Source: Sporosarcina sp. Te-1
Lineage (GTDB): Bacteria; Bacillota; Bacilli; Bacillales_A; Planococcaceae
Assembly: GCF_017498505.1 (NCBI RefSeq)
Contig: NZ_CP071798.1
Location: 744,001 to 808,000, forward strand
Direction: 5' to 3'
Length of the DNA stretch: 64,000 nt
A program made the translations under genes and the position numbers. The notes below the pieces were generated by a model. That model worked only from the letters and a program-made list of their open reading frames with translations, was not told where the DNA came from and searched no databases. This document shows, in pieces, positions 1 to 7,326 of this stretch. The first letter of the stretch is position 1; each line of letters starts with the position of its first letter.

Positions 1-1
1 G

Positions 2-307
2 GAGGACTTTGATTTCGGAGGCATCATGGCGATGAATCCGTATGTCCGGCGTGAAGTACTTTCGCATTTAGGCTATCAACGGCTAGACTTCGCATATGTA
101 CATCCTTCTTGGAAAAATGATGGGGAAGCAGTGGAAGGATTGGATTTCTGTTTTATGCCATTAGATGAGACAAAAGAAATTCAAGCCTCTCTCATTGTCG
201 ATTTCCTCACTGACTATTACTCTGTCCTTTCAAATAAACCGAAAAGATGGATTGAGATGATTGAAGAGTTACAAAACAAGGAAACAGTTCGCCTGTTGCC
301 TCTATAA
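2..307 (+). CDS. C-terminal part of a probable GNAT-type acetyltransferase (5' end outside window)
   Basis: The frame is open to the left edge, so the gene starts outside the window and the ATG codons at 26 and 32 are probably internal. About 101 residues are visible. The stretch NPYVRREVLSHLGYQRLDFAYVHPSW resembles the final strands of GNAT acetyltransferases, where a relative position after 'NP..R..L..LGY..LDF.YV.P' precedes a hydrophobic strand (GLDFCFMPL). The last 45 residues are a helical tail. No acetyl-CoA loop is visible because that part is missing, so the family call is inference. It is followed directly by a strong terminator and is not co-transcribed with the next gene. Confidence 0.45.
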   Translation, partial: EDFDFGGIMAMNPYVRREVLSHLGYQRLDFAYVHPSWKNDGEAVEGLDFCFMPLDETKEIQASLIVDFLTDYYSVLSNKPKRWIEMIEELQNKETVRLLPL

Positions 308-312
308 CATTC

Positions 313-351
313 ACATCCCCCCGAAGCTTATACTTTCGGGGGATGTTTTAT
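313..351 (+). terminator. Rho-independent terminator after the partial acetyltransferase gene
   Basis: A 12-13 bp stem with left arm ACATCCCCCCGAA (313-325) and right arm TTCGGGGGATGT (335-346) is followed by TTTTA. It lies 6 bases after the stop codon. Confidence 0.85.
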
Positions 352-557
352 TACAATGTAAAATTGGCTACTGCGTTTTCGAGATCGACGGATACAGCAG
401 CTTTAGTTATGAAATAACAAGTAAAATCTAATTATTATTCAGACATCTGAAGGAATCATGACATCCATGTGAACAATCGTTCCGCTGGCGGTAAACTATG
501 ATACACTGAATTCATCCGAATTCAAGTATGAACATAAGTCAAGGAGTTGTTAGGAGA

Positions 558-1106
558 ATGAATTCATATAACGGGGCAGGTTCCTTTAAAAAACGAAATT
601 ACAAGCCGCTTATCATTGGCATCTCTGTTGTTTTAATCGGAGCGATCGGCGTCCTGTCGCGCCTGCCGGGGGTAGAAAATTTTCAAGCATTTGATGTGAC
701 GATATTGCCGCTGTTAAATGCCATTTTTAATTCGTTTACTTTTCTATTTTTAGTAGCGGCTCTAGTGGCAATTAAAAAACGGAATATTACCGTACACCAA
801 CGTTTTATTAATGCTGCATTAGTGACAACGACGCTGTTTCTCGTCACCTACGTGGCATTTCATTACTTGTCTCCTTCCACTCCGTATGGGGGAGAAGGGA
901 TTTTGGCGGGAATTTACTATTTCGTCTTGATTACTCATATTGTGTTGGCTGCTGTCATCGTTCCACTTGTTCTGACAACCGTAACGCGTGCATGGAACCG
1001 GGAGAATGACCGCCATCGGAAAATTGCTAGATGGACGATGCCTTTATGGCTCTATGTCAGCTTTACAGGCGTTCTCGTCTATATTTTAATTTCGCCATAC
1101 TATTAA
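558..1106 (+). CDS. DUF420 membrane protein (YozB/CtaM-like)
   Basis: A polytopic membrane protein of 182 residues from the ATG at 558. That start has AAGGAG at 541-546 with 11-base spacing; the upstream ATG at 528 has no ribosome site. Five hydrophobic segments are visible, roughly residues 17-35, 50-75, 85-105, 120-145 and 160-180. Conserved histidines sit in VAFHYLS and ITHIVL, and the motif VHQRFINAAL between helices is typical of DUF420. The staphylococcal member CtaM is needed for maturation or function of haem A-containing terminal oxidase, so a role in aerobic oxidase assembly is likely by family. It stands alone between two terminators. Confidence 0.8.
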   Translation: MNSYNGAGSFKKRNYKPLIIGISVVLIGAIGVLSRLPGVENFQAFDVTILPLLNAIFNSFTFLFLVAALVAIKKRNITVHQRFINAALVTTTLFLVTYVAFHYLSPSTPYGGEGILAGIYYFVLITHIVLAAVIVPLVLTTVTRAWNRENDRHRKIARWTMPLWLYVSFTGVLVYILISPYY

Positions 1107-1138
1107 AAAGGGTTCTCCTCAAATGGAGAACCCTTTTT
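1107..1138. terminator. Bidirectional terminator between convergent genes
   Basis: AAAGGGTTCTCC (1108-1119) pairs with GGAGAACCCTTT around a short TCAAAT loop, with A residues before and T residues after, so it can end transcription from both the DUF420 gene and the convergent stress gene. Confidence 0.85.
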
Positions 1139-1145
1139 ACCTATT

Positions 1146-1628
1146 TTATACAAGTGGACGATCTGGATATTCTGCACGGTGGTCAAAATCCGTATATTCG
1201 CCATCAACGAGCACGAGGATTTTTCCTTCATCAAAATATTGATTATATCGTTCTGCCTCATCTTCCGGGATTCCCATGCCGATTAAAGCACCGGCAAGTC
1301 CACCGACACCCGCCCCGGCTGCAGCTCCTGTAATGCCGGCTACAATTGGGCCAGCTGCGATGATCGGACCCACACCTGGGATAGCAAGGGCGCCGATTCC
1401 GGCCAACACACCGCCTAAGCCACCGAGCACACCACCTGTAGCCGCTCCCGTTGCCGCTCCGTCAGCAGCGTGTGTTCCTGTTTCTGCTTCAATATTGTCG
1501 ATATGCTCTTCGTCTTTACTGATGATTGAAATATCGTTGGAATTGTATCCTTGACGTTTTAAATCTTCGATAGCTGCCACTGCTTCCGCTTCCGTTTCAT
1601 AATAACCAACTACTCGTCTTTGTACCAT
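1146..1628 (-). CDS. General stress protein, YflT/GsiB-17M-like, with glycine-rich hydrophobic core
   Basis: 160 residues from the ATG at 1628. AGGAGG lies 9 bases upstream of that codon but only 3 bases from the ATG at 1634, so the inner ATG is preferred. The N-terminal 50 residues (VVGYYETEAEAVAAIEDLKRQGY) match the YflT-type general stress domain. The middle (about 60-115) is an Ala/Gly/Ile-rich segment with many GxxxG spacings, possibly membrane-inserting. The C-terminus (EDEAERYNQYFDEGKILVLVDG) resembles a heat-induced YflT tail. A near-perfect sigma-B promoter lies upstream, which supports stress induction. Molecular function is unknown. Confidence 0.8.
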   Translation of the reverse strand: MVQRRVVGYYETEAEAVAAIEDLKRQGYNSNDISIISKDEEHIDNIEAETGTHAADGAATGAATGGVLGGLGGVLAGIGALAIPGVGPIIAAGPIVAGITGAAAGAGVGGLAGALIGMGIPEDEAERYNQYFDEGKILVLVDGEYTDFDHRAEYPDRPLV

Positions 1629-1676
1629 TTTCATACGCCTCCTGGTTTTTTGAAAGTTTATCGAACTGCCAATAAA

Positions 1677-1701
1677 ATACCCGGACCTCTGAAACTGAAA
1701 C
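1677..1701 (-). promoter_or_regulatory. Sigma-B-type promoter for the YflT-like gene
   Basis: On the minus strand, GTTTCA (complement of 1696-1701) and GGGTAT (complement of 1677-1682) are separated by 13 bases. This fits the Bacillus sigma-B consensus GTTTAA-N12-14-GGGTAT with one -35 mismatch. It is about 50 bases upstream of the chosen start. Confidence 0.7.
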
Positions 1702-1754
1702 ATTACATGAAGATTACAAAGGAGAGACGAATAGATATCTGGCATTTATATCTA

Positions 1755-1780
1755 GTGTCAGGAAACCCATAACTGGGTAC
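1755..1780 (+). promoter_or_regulatory. Possible sigma-B-type promoter for the DUF421 gene
   Basis: GTGTCA (1755-1760), 14 bases, then GGGTAC (1775-1780). Four of six -35 and five of six -10 positions agree with the sigma-B consensus. It lies 35 bases before the DUF421 start. A weak sigma-A -10 (CATAAT, 1785-1790) is also present, so this call is tentative. Confidence 0.35.
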
Positions 1781-1814
1781 CTATCATAATACGGAAGAAT
1801 AGGAGGCATTGCTA

Positions 1815-2483
1815 ATGGATTATGTAATTAATGGGTTCAAACTGGTCATCGGATTAATTGCATTCATGATTGTCATCCGGACACTTGGGAAGAAACATTT
1901 AGCTGAAATGACTCCATATGACATGATCTATTTATTAATGTTTGGAGGTATTTTGGAAGAAACATTGTATAATCCGAAGATATCGATTTGGCAATTTCTT
2001 TTCTCTTTAGGTGTCTGGGTCGCCGCCATCTATGTAATTGAGAAGCTTGTAACGAAATCGAATAAAGTGCGTATCCTACTTAAAGGGGAGCCCGATCATT
2101 TAATAGTGGATGGGGAAATCAATCTGAAATTGATGAAGAAAAACCAAATGGAAATGGAACAGCTGCGCACCATGCTTCGGCAACAAGGAATCTTTTCACT
2201 GCGAGAAGTGAAGGATCTCTTCCTTGAACCAGGCGGTGACATTTCCATCAATCAATATGGGAAATATAAACCGGTTACATGCGCAGACTTACATATCGAC
2301 AAGGAAGAAGAATCACCAAGTGTACTGTTGATCGATGAAGGGCAGATTCAGTATGAGGTGCTGCATGCTATTGGCAAAACGGAACAATGGCTGCGTGATG
2401 AAATGGAAAAAGAGAGCTGTTCGAATCCGCAAGAGATCATCTATTGCGAATGGTCAAAGACAGACGGATTTTACATTAAATAA
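1815..2483 (+). CDS. DUF421 membrane protein (YetF/YdfS family)
   Basis: 222 residues from the ATG at 1815, which has AGGAGG at 1801-1806; an in-frame TTG at 1809 is too close to that site. Two or three N-terminal membrane segments (about 1-20, 35-50, 55-75) are followed by a cytoplasmic/extracytoplasmic DUF421 domain. Family motifs seen are RTLGKKHLAEMTPYD at the end of helix 1, then LLKGEPDHLIVDGEIN and the conserved 'LR.QGIFSLREVKDLFLEPGGDIS' block. B. subtilis YetF-type proteins are linked to spore or stress physiology, but the biochemical role is not established. The last 60 residues are family-variable. Confidence 0.85.
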   Translation: MDYVINGFKLVIGLIAFMIVIRTLGKKHLAEMTPYDMIYLLMFGGILEETLYNPKISIWQFLFSLGVWVAAIYVIEKLVTKSNKVRILLKGEPDHLIVDGEINLKLMKKNQMEMEQLRTMLRQQGIFSLREVKDLFLEPGGDISINQYGKYKPVTCADLHIDKEEESPSVLLIDEGQIQYEVLHAIGKTEQWLRDEMEKESCSNPQEIIYCEWSKTDGFYIK

Positions 2484-2500
2484 AGCAACTAGAATGCTTG

Positions 2501-2533
2501 AGAGAATTCGATAGTAGAGAATTCTCTTTTTTA
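2501..2533 (+). terminator. Rho-independent terminator after the DUF421 gene
   Basis: AGAGAATTC (2501-2509) pairs with GAATTCTCT (2519-2527), followed by a T run to 2533. Confidence 0.75.
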
Positions 2534-2590
2534 TTTGGCAAACTTTGTTCAGTCTGTTATACTTAATATATAACAAATGAGGTGGCTTAA

Positions 2591-3874
2591 ATGAAAAAGA
2601 AATACTTGGTCTTTCTGCTGATTGGCCTGGCCGTGTTAACGCTGGCTGCATGTGGAAAGGAAAAAGGAATGGAAAATCCAAAAGAGGGGGACGGTTCATT
2701 GGAAGCGATTGAAGGGACATGGGACGGAGCCATTGAGGTGCCGGGCCAACCATTGCCGATTACTATCGCGATTGATAAGAAAGGCGGCGAGATCAGCATT
2801 CCTGCACAAGGATTGCATGATTATGCTCTATCGAAAGTGGAGCTTAAGGGTTCCGAGCTCACGATGGAAATGAATCTGCAAGGGCAGAAAATGACATTTC
2901 AAGGCGGTTACACGGAAAATGAATTATCAGGAATGTTTACCCAAGCGGGTCAGCAATTTCCCTTTACTTTAGTGTTGCGCGGTCCGGAATTGGGCGAACG
3001 GTTTGAAGTCGATGTAAAAGGTGGAAAACTATCAGCCCTGCTAGTCGAACCGCAAGGGGATGGTCCGTTTCCGGTAATGGTTATTATCGCAGGGTCAGGC
3101 CCGACTGACAAAGACGGGAATTCGGAAATGACGGCAGGCAAAAATGACAGTCTCAAATTGATTGCCCAATCATTGGCAGAGCAAGGCATTGCCTCTATCC
3201 GCTATGATAAACGGGGAATAGGCGATAATCGTTTGCTTGCGACAAAAGAAGAGGACGTCCGAATGGATGATTTCATTAAGGACGCCGCGGCATTCGTGGA
3301 TTGGGCGAAAGAAGATAGTCGTTTTGACAAAGTCGGCATTATCGGACATAGTGAAGGATCCTTAGTCGGAATGGTGGCTGCACAGAAGGCCGAGGCAGAT
3401 CTTTTCGTCTCCGTGGCAGGCATTGGACGGCCAATGGATGTTGTATTGAAAGAGCAGCTGGGAGAAGCGCTGCCAGATGAATTGAAGAAACAAGCATTTG
3501 ATATATTAGAGCGCTTGAAAAACGGCGAGGTTGTGAAGGATGTCCCGCAAGAACTTGCTCCGGTATTCAGACAATCTGTCCAGCCGTATATGATGTCCAT
3601 GATGGCATATAACCCGGTGGAGCAAGTAAAGCAGCTGTCTATACCGGTACTCGTCTTGAATGGGGATCGGGATCTCCAAGTCACGATCGCGGATGCTGAA
3701 GCGCTGCATGGGGCGAAGCCGGACTCGAAACTTGTCATTGTCCCGACTATGAATCATGTTTTAAAAGAGTCACCCGAAAACCGGGAAGAAAACATTGCGA
3801 CCTATACGGATCCTGAACTGCCGTTAGCGGAAGGGTTGATGGAGTCGATCATTCCGTTCATTCAGGAGAACTAA
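2591..3874 (+). CDS. Alpha/beta hydrolase lipoprotein
   Basis: 427 residues. A lipoprotein signal peptide is clear: MKKK, a hydrophobic core, and lipobox LAAC with Cys21. Residues about 40-130 form a beta-rich domain (GTWDGAIEVPGQPLPITIAI...) seen in front of many secreted hydrolases. The hydrolase fold follows, with nucleophile elbow GHSEGS (Ser254), an acid in NGDRDLQV and a histidine in TMNHVLK. The oxyanion strand IIAGSGPTDKDGN is typical of the family that includes YqkD-like peptidase/esterases. It is therefore probably a membrane-anchored esterase or peptidase on the outer face; the substrate cannot be read from sequence. It is monocistronic, with RBS GAGGTGG ahead of the ATG. Confidence 0.85.
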   Translation: MKKKYLVFLLIGLAVLTLAACGKEKGMENPKEGDGSLEAIEGTWDGAIEVPGQPLPITIAIDKKGGEISIPAQGLHDYALSKVELKGSELTMEMNLQGQKMTFQGGYTENELSGMFTQAGQQFPFTLVLRGPELGERFEVDVKGGKLSALLVEPQGDGPFPVMVIIAGSGPTDKDGNSEMTAGKNDSLKLIAQSLAEQGIASIRYDKRGIGDNRLLATKEEDVRMDDFIKDAAAFVDWAKEDSRFDKVGIIGHSEGSLVGMVAAQKAEADLFVSVAGIGRPMDVVLKEQLGEALPDELKKQAFDILERLKNGEVVKDVPQELAPVFRQSVQPYMMSMMAYNPVEQVKQLSIPVLVLNGDRDLQVTIADAEALHGAKPDSKLVIVPTMNHVLKESPENREENIATYTDPELPLAEGLMESIIPFIQEN

Positions 3875-3876
3875 AG

Positions 3877-3923
3877 AAGGTTGCCCGCTTGTCTGCTAGT
3901 GAGACAAATGGGCAGCCTTTTGT
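3877..3923 (+). terminator. Rho-independent terminator after the hydrolase gene
   Basis: AAGGTTGCCC (3877-3886) pairs with GGGCAGCCTT (3910-3919), with an inner TGTCT/AGACA helix, then TTTT. Confidence 0.7.
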
Positions 3924-3942
3924 CTATCGAAACAGAGGAAAC

Positions 3943-4001
3943 GTTCAACATTTGATTGAAAAATTGTTGAACTCAATGATCGGCAAAGAACGTGGTATAC
4001 T
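3943..4001 (+). promoter_or_regulatory. Inverted repeat (possible operator) and extended -10 promoter for the NCS2 permease
   Basis: GTTCAACA (3943-3950) and TGTTGAAC (3965-3972) form an 8-bp inverted repeat with centres 22 bases apart, two helical turns, as expected for a dimeric repressor or activator site. Downstream, TGG followed by TATACT (3996-4001) forms an extended -10. No good -35 is seen at the right distance, consistent with a regulated promoter. No regulator can be named. Confidence 0.4.
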
Positions 4002-4041
4002 GTAAAACGGAATTATTTTCAGTTCGGAATGAGGTGAAGGG

Positions 4042-5340
4042 ATGAAACATATAGCCGGCGGGTTGCAATGGGCCGTTTTTCTCATTGCCTCTTCGATTGC
4101 CGCGCCAATCGCGATCGGTCATGTATTCGGTATGGACGGGGCAGAGACAGCCCTTTTTATCCAACGTACGATGTTTGTCCTCGGATTGGCTTGTATTGTG
4201 CAAGCGACGATTGGACATCGGATGCCGATTAATGAGGGACCTGCGGGATTGTGGTGGGGGATTTTTGTCGTCTACGCCGGAATGGTCGGCGTGTTGTATT
4301 CTGCCAAGGAAGATGCCTTACAGGCGTTGCAGAGCGGAATGATGTATAGCGGCGTCCTGTTTATCCTGCTTGCAGTCTTCGGACTTGTCGGGAAGATGAA
4401 AAAACTGTTTACCCCCGCCGTCACCTTTACTTATTTAATGCTGCTCATTTTACAATTGAGTGGTACGTTTATTAAAGGGATGATGGGCATTGAAAATGTA
4501 GGAGATGCGATTGATGTCCGAGTTGTCCTTGGAAGTGTTGTGATTGTGGTCCTCATGTTCATCATGATGAATCATAAAGTACCTTGGATTTCCCGTTATT
4601 CTGTTTTGCTTGCGATCCTGATTGGCTGGATACTTTTTTTAGCGATTGGAAAAGCTCCGTCCATCACGACGGTTTCTGGCAAATGGATTGACCTGCCCGA
4701 CATTCTTGTTTACGGAAAGCCGATATGGGATGGCGGGATGGTCGTCACTGCATTTTTCATAACGTTGTTATTGATCGCAAACATGATGGCTTCCATACGG
4801 GTAATGGAAAACCTATTAAAGCAGTCGTTCTCAATTGAGACGAAAGATCGGGTCAAGCAAGGATCAATTGCTTCCGGGATTAATCATATGCTGGCTGGTT
4901 TGTTTTCGGCAATCGGTCCGGTCCCGATTTCCGGTTCTGCGGGGTTTGTCGGTGCCACTCGCATGGCCTCATTAATACCATTTATCATCGGAAGTACTAT
5001 TGTCGTTGTTATGACAATTTTCCCGGCCGTTATGTCCACTTTTGCAGCATTGCCTGCTCCTGTTGCGTACGCTGTGACATTTGCCATCTTCTCTAAAATG
5101 GTAGAAATGGCTTTTCATGAACTGGCGGCCGATCAACACCAACAACAAGCATACAAAGTGGCTGCCATTGGTCTGATGATAGGTGTAGGTCTGATGTTTG
5201 TTCCGAGTGATAGCTTTGTCCAACTGCCGGGACTTGTTGCTGCCATCTTATCGAATGGCCTGATTACAGGTACCATTGCAGCGGTTGTAATTGAGCAATT
5301 TCTCTTGTGGAAGGGAGGGAAGGCAACTAGATTTGATTGA
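4042..5340 (+). CDS. NCS2-family uracil/xanthine permease
   Basis: 432 residues, typical for nucleobase:cation symporter-2 proteins. At least twelve hydrophobic segments run the whole length. Family features include an early 'GHRMPINEGPAGLWWG' loop and the central GxxxxPxSGSAGFVGATR segment (GPVPISGSAGFVGATR, about residues 292-307) equivalent to the NCS2 signature region. It imports a purine or pyrimidine base by proton symport; the exact base is not decidable. No purine riboswitch is present upstream, unlike many xanthine permeases, but an inverted repeat overlaps the promoter region. The gene is flanked by terminators, so it stands alone. Confidence 0.8.
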   Translation: MKHIAGGLQWAVFLIASSIAAPIAIGHVFGMDGAETALFIQRTMFVLGLACIVQATIGHRMPINEGPAGLWWGIFVVYAGMVGVLYSAKEDALQALQSGMMYSGVLFILLAVFGLVGKMKKLFTPAVTFTYLMLLILQLSGTFIKGMMGIENVGDAIDVRVVLGSVVIVVLMFIMMNHKVPWISRYSVLLAILIGWILFLAIGKAPSITTVSGKWIDLPDILVYGKPIWDGGMVVTAFFITLLLIANMMASIRVMENLLKQSFSIETKDRVKQGSIASGINHMLAGLFSAIGPVPISGSAGFVGATRMASLIPFIIGSTIVVVMTIFPAVMSTFAALPAPVAYAVTFAIFSKMVEMAFHELAADQHQQQAYKVAAIGLMIGVGLMFVPSDSFVQLPGLVAAILSNGLITGTIAAVVIEQFLLWKGGKATRFD

Positions 5341-5379
5341 CGCCCCGGTAAAGTTAGTAAGGAAAATCACATCACATTT

Positions 5380-5417
5380 GAGACACGATTCGTATAGGAA
5401 TCGGTGTCTCTTTTTTT
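5380..5417 (+). terminator. Rho-independent terminator after the permease gene
   Basis: GAGACACGATTC (5380-5391) pairs with GAATCGGTGTCTC (5398-5410), followed by seven T residues. Confidence 0.85.
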
Positions 5418-5536
5418 GTGCTCTTACTTTTGCTTCTTGAATGATTCTCCATCACAACGAATATAACTATGAAAAGGTGATCGAAGTATATTTTTTATAG
5501 TTTACATATTCTTTTTTAACGATTAGGGGGGCCACA

Positions 5537-6205
5537 GTGAAACCGGGAAAAATAGATTATGCAGGGAGAAATGAAAACAGCTTCACAAGAAAAAATATGA
5601 TATGTTTGTTTGCAATGATGATCATGGTAATTATTTCTTTGTCTGCTCTTTGGGGAAGGGCTATTGGTGGAGTTTCTGTACTAGTCGGTATTATATTTTT
5701 CTTTATGAGTGGGGATTCTACTAGATCAGTTTTAAAAGTCAAAGACATTAGAATGAAGTTAAAGCGGCATATAATTTGGATTTTGTTACCTCTTATCATG
5801 AACGTTATCTGTATCTCATTGGCATTCTTGATTGTGCCGCAATTCATCGAACATATTGGGGATAGAACGGAGGTCATGCTGTCATTCGATCAGATGTTCC
5901 TTCTTATTCTTCAACTTGCCATCCTGGCGATAGGTGAGGAATTGGCTTGGCGGGGTTTTTTCCAAAAGCAAATGGGAACGTGGCTTCCGATGATCCCGAC
6001 GCTAATTTTGACTTCTCTCCTTTTCACTATAGGGCATTTTGCAGTCGGTCCTTTTTGGGTTGTAAGTTATGATCTCGTTTTTATATTTATCAATAGCATC
6101 TTGTATGGATATGTATTTTATAGGACAAATACTATTTGGATTAGTGCAATTTCACACTTCCTAGCTAATTTATTTGGAATCGTTTTGCTTTCTTTTTTAG
6201 GATAA
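5537..6205 (+). CDS. CPBP family intramembrane metalloprotease (CAAX protease/Abi)
   Basis: 222 residues with a GTG start at 5537 preceded by AGGGGGG. Six or more membrane segments. The three CPBP motifs are present: GEELAWRGFF (EExxxRG type, about residues 134-143), FTIGH (FxxxH, about 159-163) and SHFLAN (HxxxN type, about 204-209), which supply the glutamate, histidine and asparagine/aspartate residues of the active site. Members process prenylated or hydrophobic peptides, and some protect against self-produced bacteriocins; no bacteriocin gene is adjacent. Base composition is more AT-rich than the neighbours. Confidence 0.85.
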   Translation: MKPGKIDYAGRNENSFTRKNMICLFAMMIMVIISLSALWGRAIGGVSVLVGIIFFFMSGDSTRSVLKVKDIRMKLKRHIIWILLPLIMNVICISLAFLIVPQFIEHIGDRTEVMLSFDQMFLLILQLAILAIGEELAWRGFFQKQMGTWLPMIPTLILTSLLFTIGHFAVGPFWVVSYDLVFIFINSILYGYVFYRTNTIWISAISHFLANLFGIVLLSFLG

Positions 6206-6231
6206 TAGCCTAAGAGCTGATCTTTATAATG

Positions 6232-6259
6232 AAAAAACGCCCAACTCAGGGCGTTTTTT
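6232..6259. terminator. Bidirectional terminator overlapping the mnmH stop codon
   Basis: AAAAAACGCCC (6232-6242) pairs with GGGCGTTTTTT (6249-6259) around AACTCA. The mnmH stop codon lies in the loop and its last codons form one stem arm, so the convergent CPBP and mnmH genes share this signal. Confidence 0.85.
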
Positions 6260-7298
6260 GTTGTTTATCCGTCAATGTATGATAAATCTCAACCACTTTA
6301 GCCAGTGCATCGTCCACATCACTTGCGTGAATGATAATCGCTTCACCTGGTTTAATGGAAGTGGAATGCTCATAGCGCGGATCGTAGTAATTGATGAGCA
6401 ACAGCTCAATAGCTTGAGCGAATTCCTGCTGTTCCAATAGCATTTCGATTTCGACAGCAAGTGACGGCTTCAGTCTTTTCTTGATTAATTGGAACGCTTC
6501 GACAAACTGAACCGGCGAATTCCATGGTTCGTAATCCTCTAAAATGTTCTGTACCCGTTGTTCCATCGGGAGATGGATGATAATATGCCGTCCGTTTTCT
6601 TTTTTATTGAACAGGAAAGGAGGGAGCAGCACTTTACCAATTCGTTTACTTTCCCCTTCGATCATTACGAACGGTTCATCCTTCCACCGTTTCATCTCAT
6701 GGATAAGCAGGGAATCGAATTTCTTTTGATTGTTTGGTTGCAGTCCGATCTGGCCAAAGATAGAGCCACGGTGGCCGGCCATTTTTTCAATGTCAAGGAT
6801 CGGCAGTCCAAGCTTATCTAGTTGCCGGAGGATGTTCGTCTTGCCTGTACCTGTATAACCGTCTAACACGATCAATTCGGGTGTAAACTCTTCTTTCTCC
6901 AATTCCTTCACAATCCATTGGCGATAGGATCGGATTCCGCCGCTCAGTCGGTTGACGTGGATGCCCATCAACTCCAAGACAGTGGCCGCTGTCTTGCTTC
7001 TCATGCCGCCACGCCAACAGAATACAGTAGCTGGACCTTCTATCTCCTTGAATTCCTTAATAAAAGCGGGCAGCTTCTGCGAGAAAATTTCCAGTCCGCG
7101 TTCTTTTGCCGCTTCGGGACTTACTTGTTTATAGAGCGTGCCGATTTCCGCTCGTTCTTCATCATTAAAAACCGGAATGTTAAGGCTGCCAGGGATAGTC
7201 GACTCTTCGAACTCTTTTGGGGAACGAACGTCCACGGTTGTATGCCGATCCCGTTGCTGCATGATCATTAGATCTTCTAACGAAATATCACGTATCAT
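6246..7298 (-). CDS. mnmH: tRNA 2-selenouridine synthase (MnmH/SelU/YbbB)
   Basis: 350 residues. It replaces sulphur by selenium in the wobble 2-thiouridine of tRNA-Lys/Glu/Gln, using selenophosphate and a geranylated intermediate. An N-terminal rhodanese domain (about 1-130) carries the catalytic cysteine in FCWRGGMRS (Cys94); the family WRGGMRS motif is intact. The C-terminal P-loop domain starts at GYTGTGKT (147-154) and continues with the DIEKMAGHRGSIFG motif typical of YbbB. It lies 28 bases downstream of selD on the same strand, so the two form a selenium-to-tRNA operon. RBS AAAGGTGA precedes the ATG. Confidence 0.95.
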   Translation of the reverse strand: MIRDISLEDLMIMQQRDRHTTVDVRSPKEFEESTIPGSLNIPVFNDEERAEIGTLYKQVSPEAAKERGLEIFSQKLPAFIKEFKEIEGPATVFCWRGGMRSKTAATVLELMGIHVNRLSGGIRSYRQWIVKELEKEEFTPELIVLDGYTGTGKTNILRQLDKLGLPILDIEKMAGHRGSIFGQIGLQPNNQKKFDSLLIHEMKRWKDEPFVMIEGESKRIGKVLLPPFLFNKKENGRHIIIHLPMEQRVQNILEDYEPWNSPVQFVEAFQLIKKRLKPSLAVEIEMLLEQQEFAQAIELLLINYYDPRYEHSTSIKPGEAIIIHASDVDDALAKVVEIYHTLTDKQQKTP

Positions 7299-7326
7299 TC
7301 TTGTTCACCTTTCAATTTGTGCACCC

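Noticed and set aside
3202..3738. 178-codon minus-strand open frame
   Set aside because: Shadow of the lipoprotein hydrolase gene with no family resemblance.
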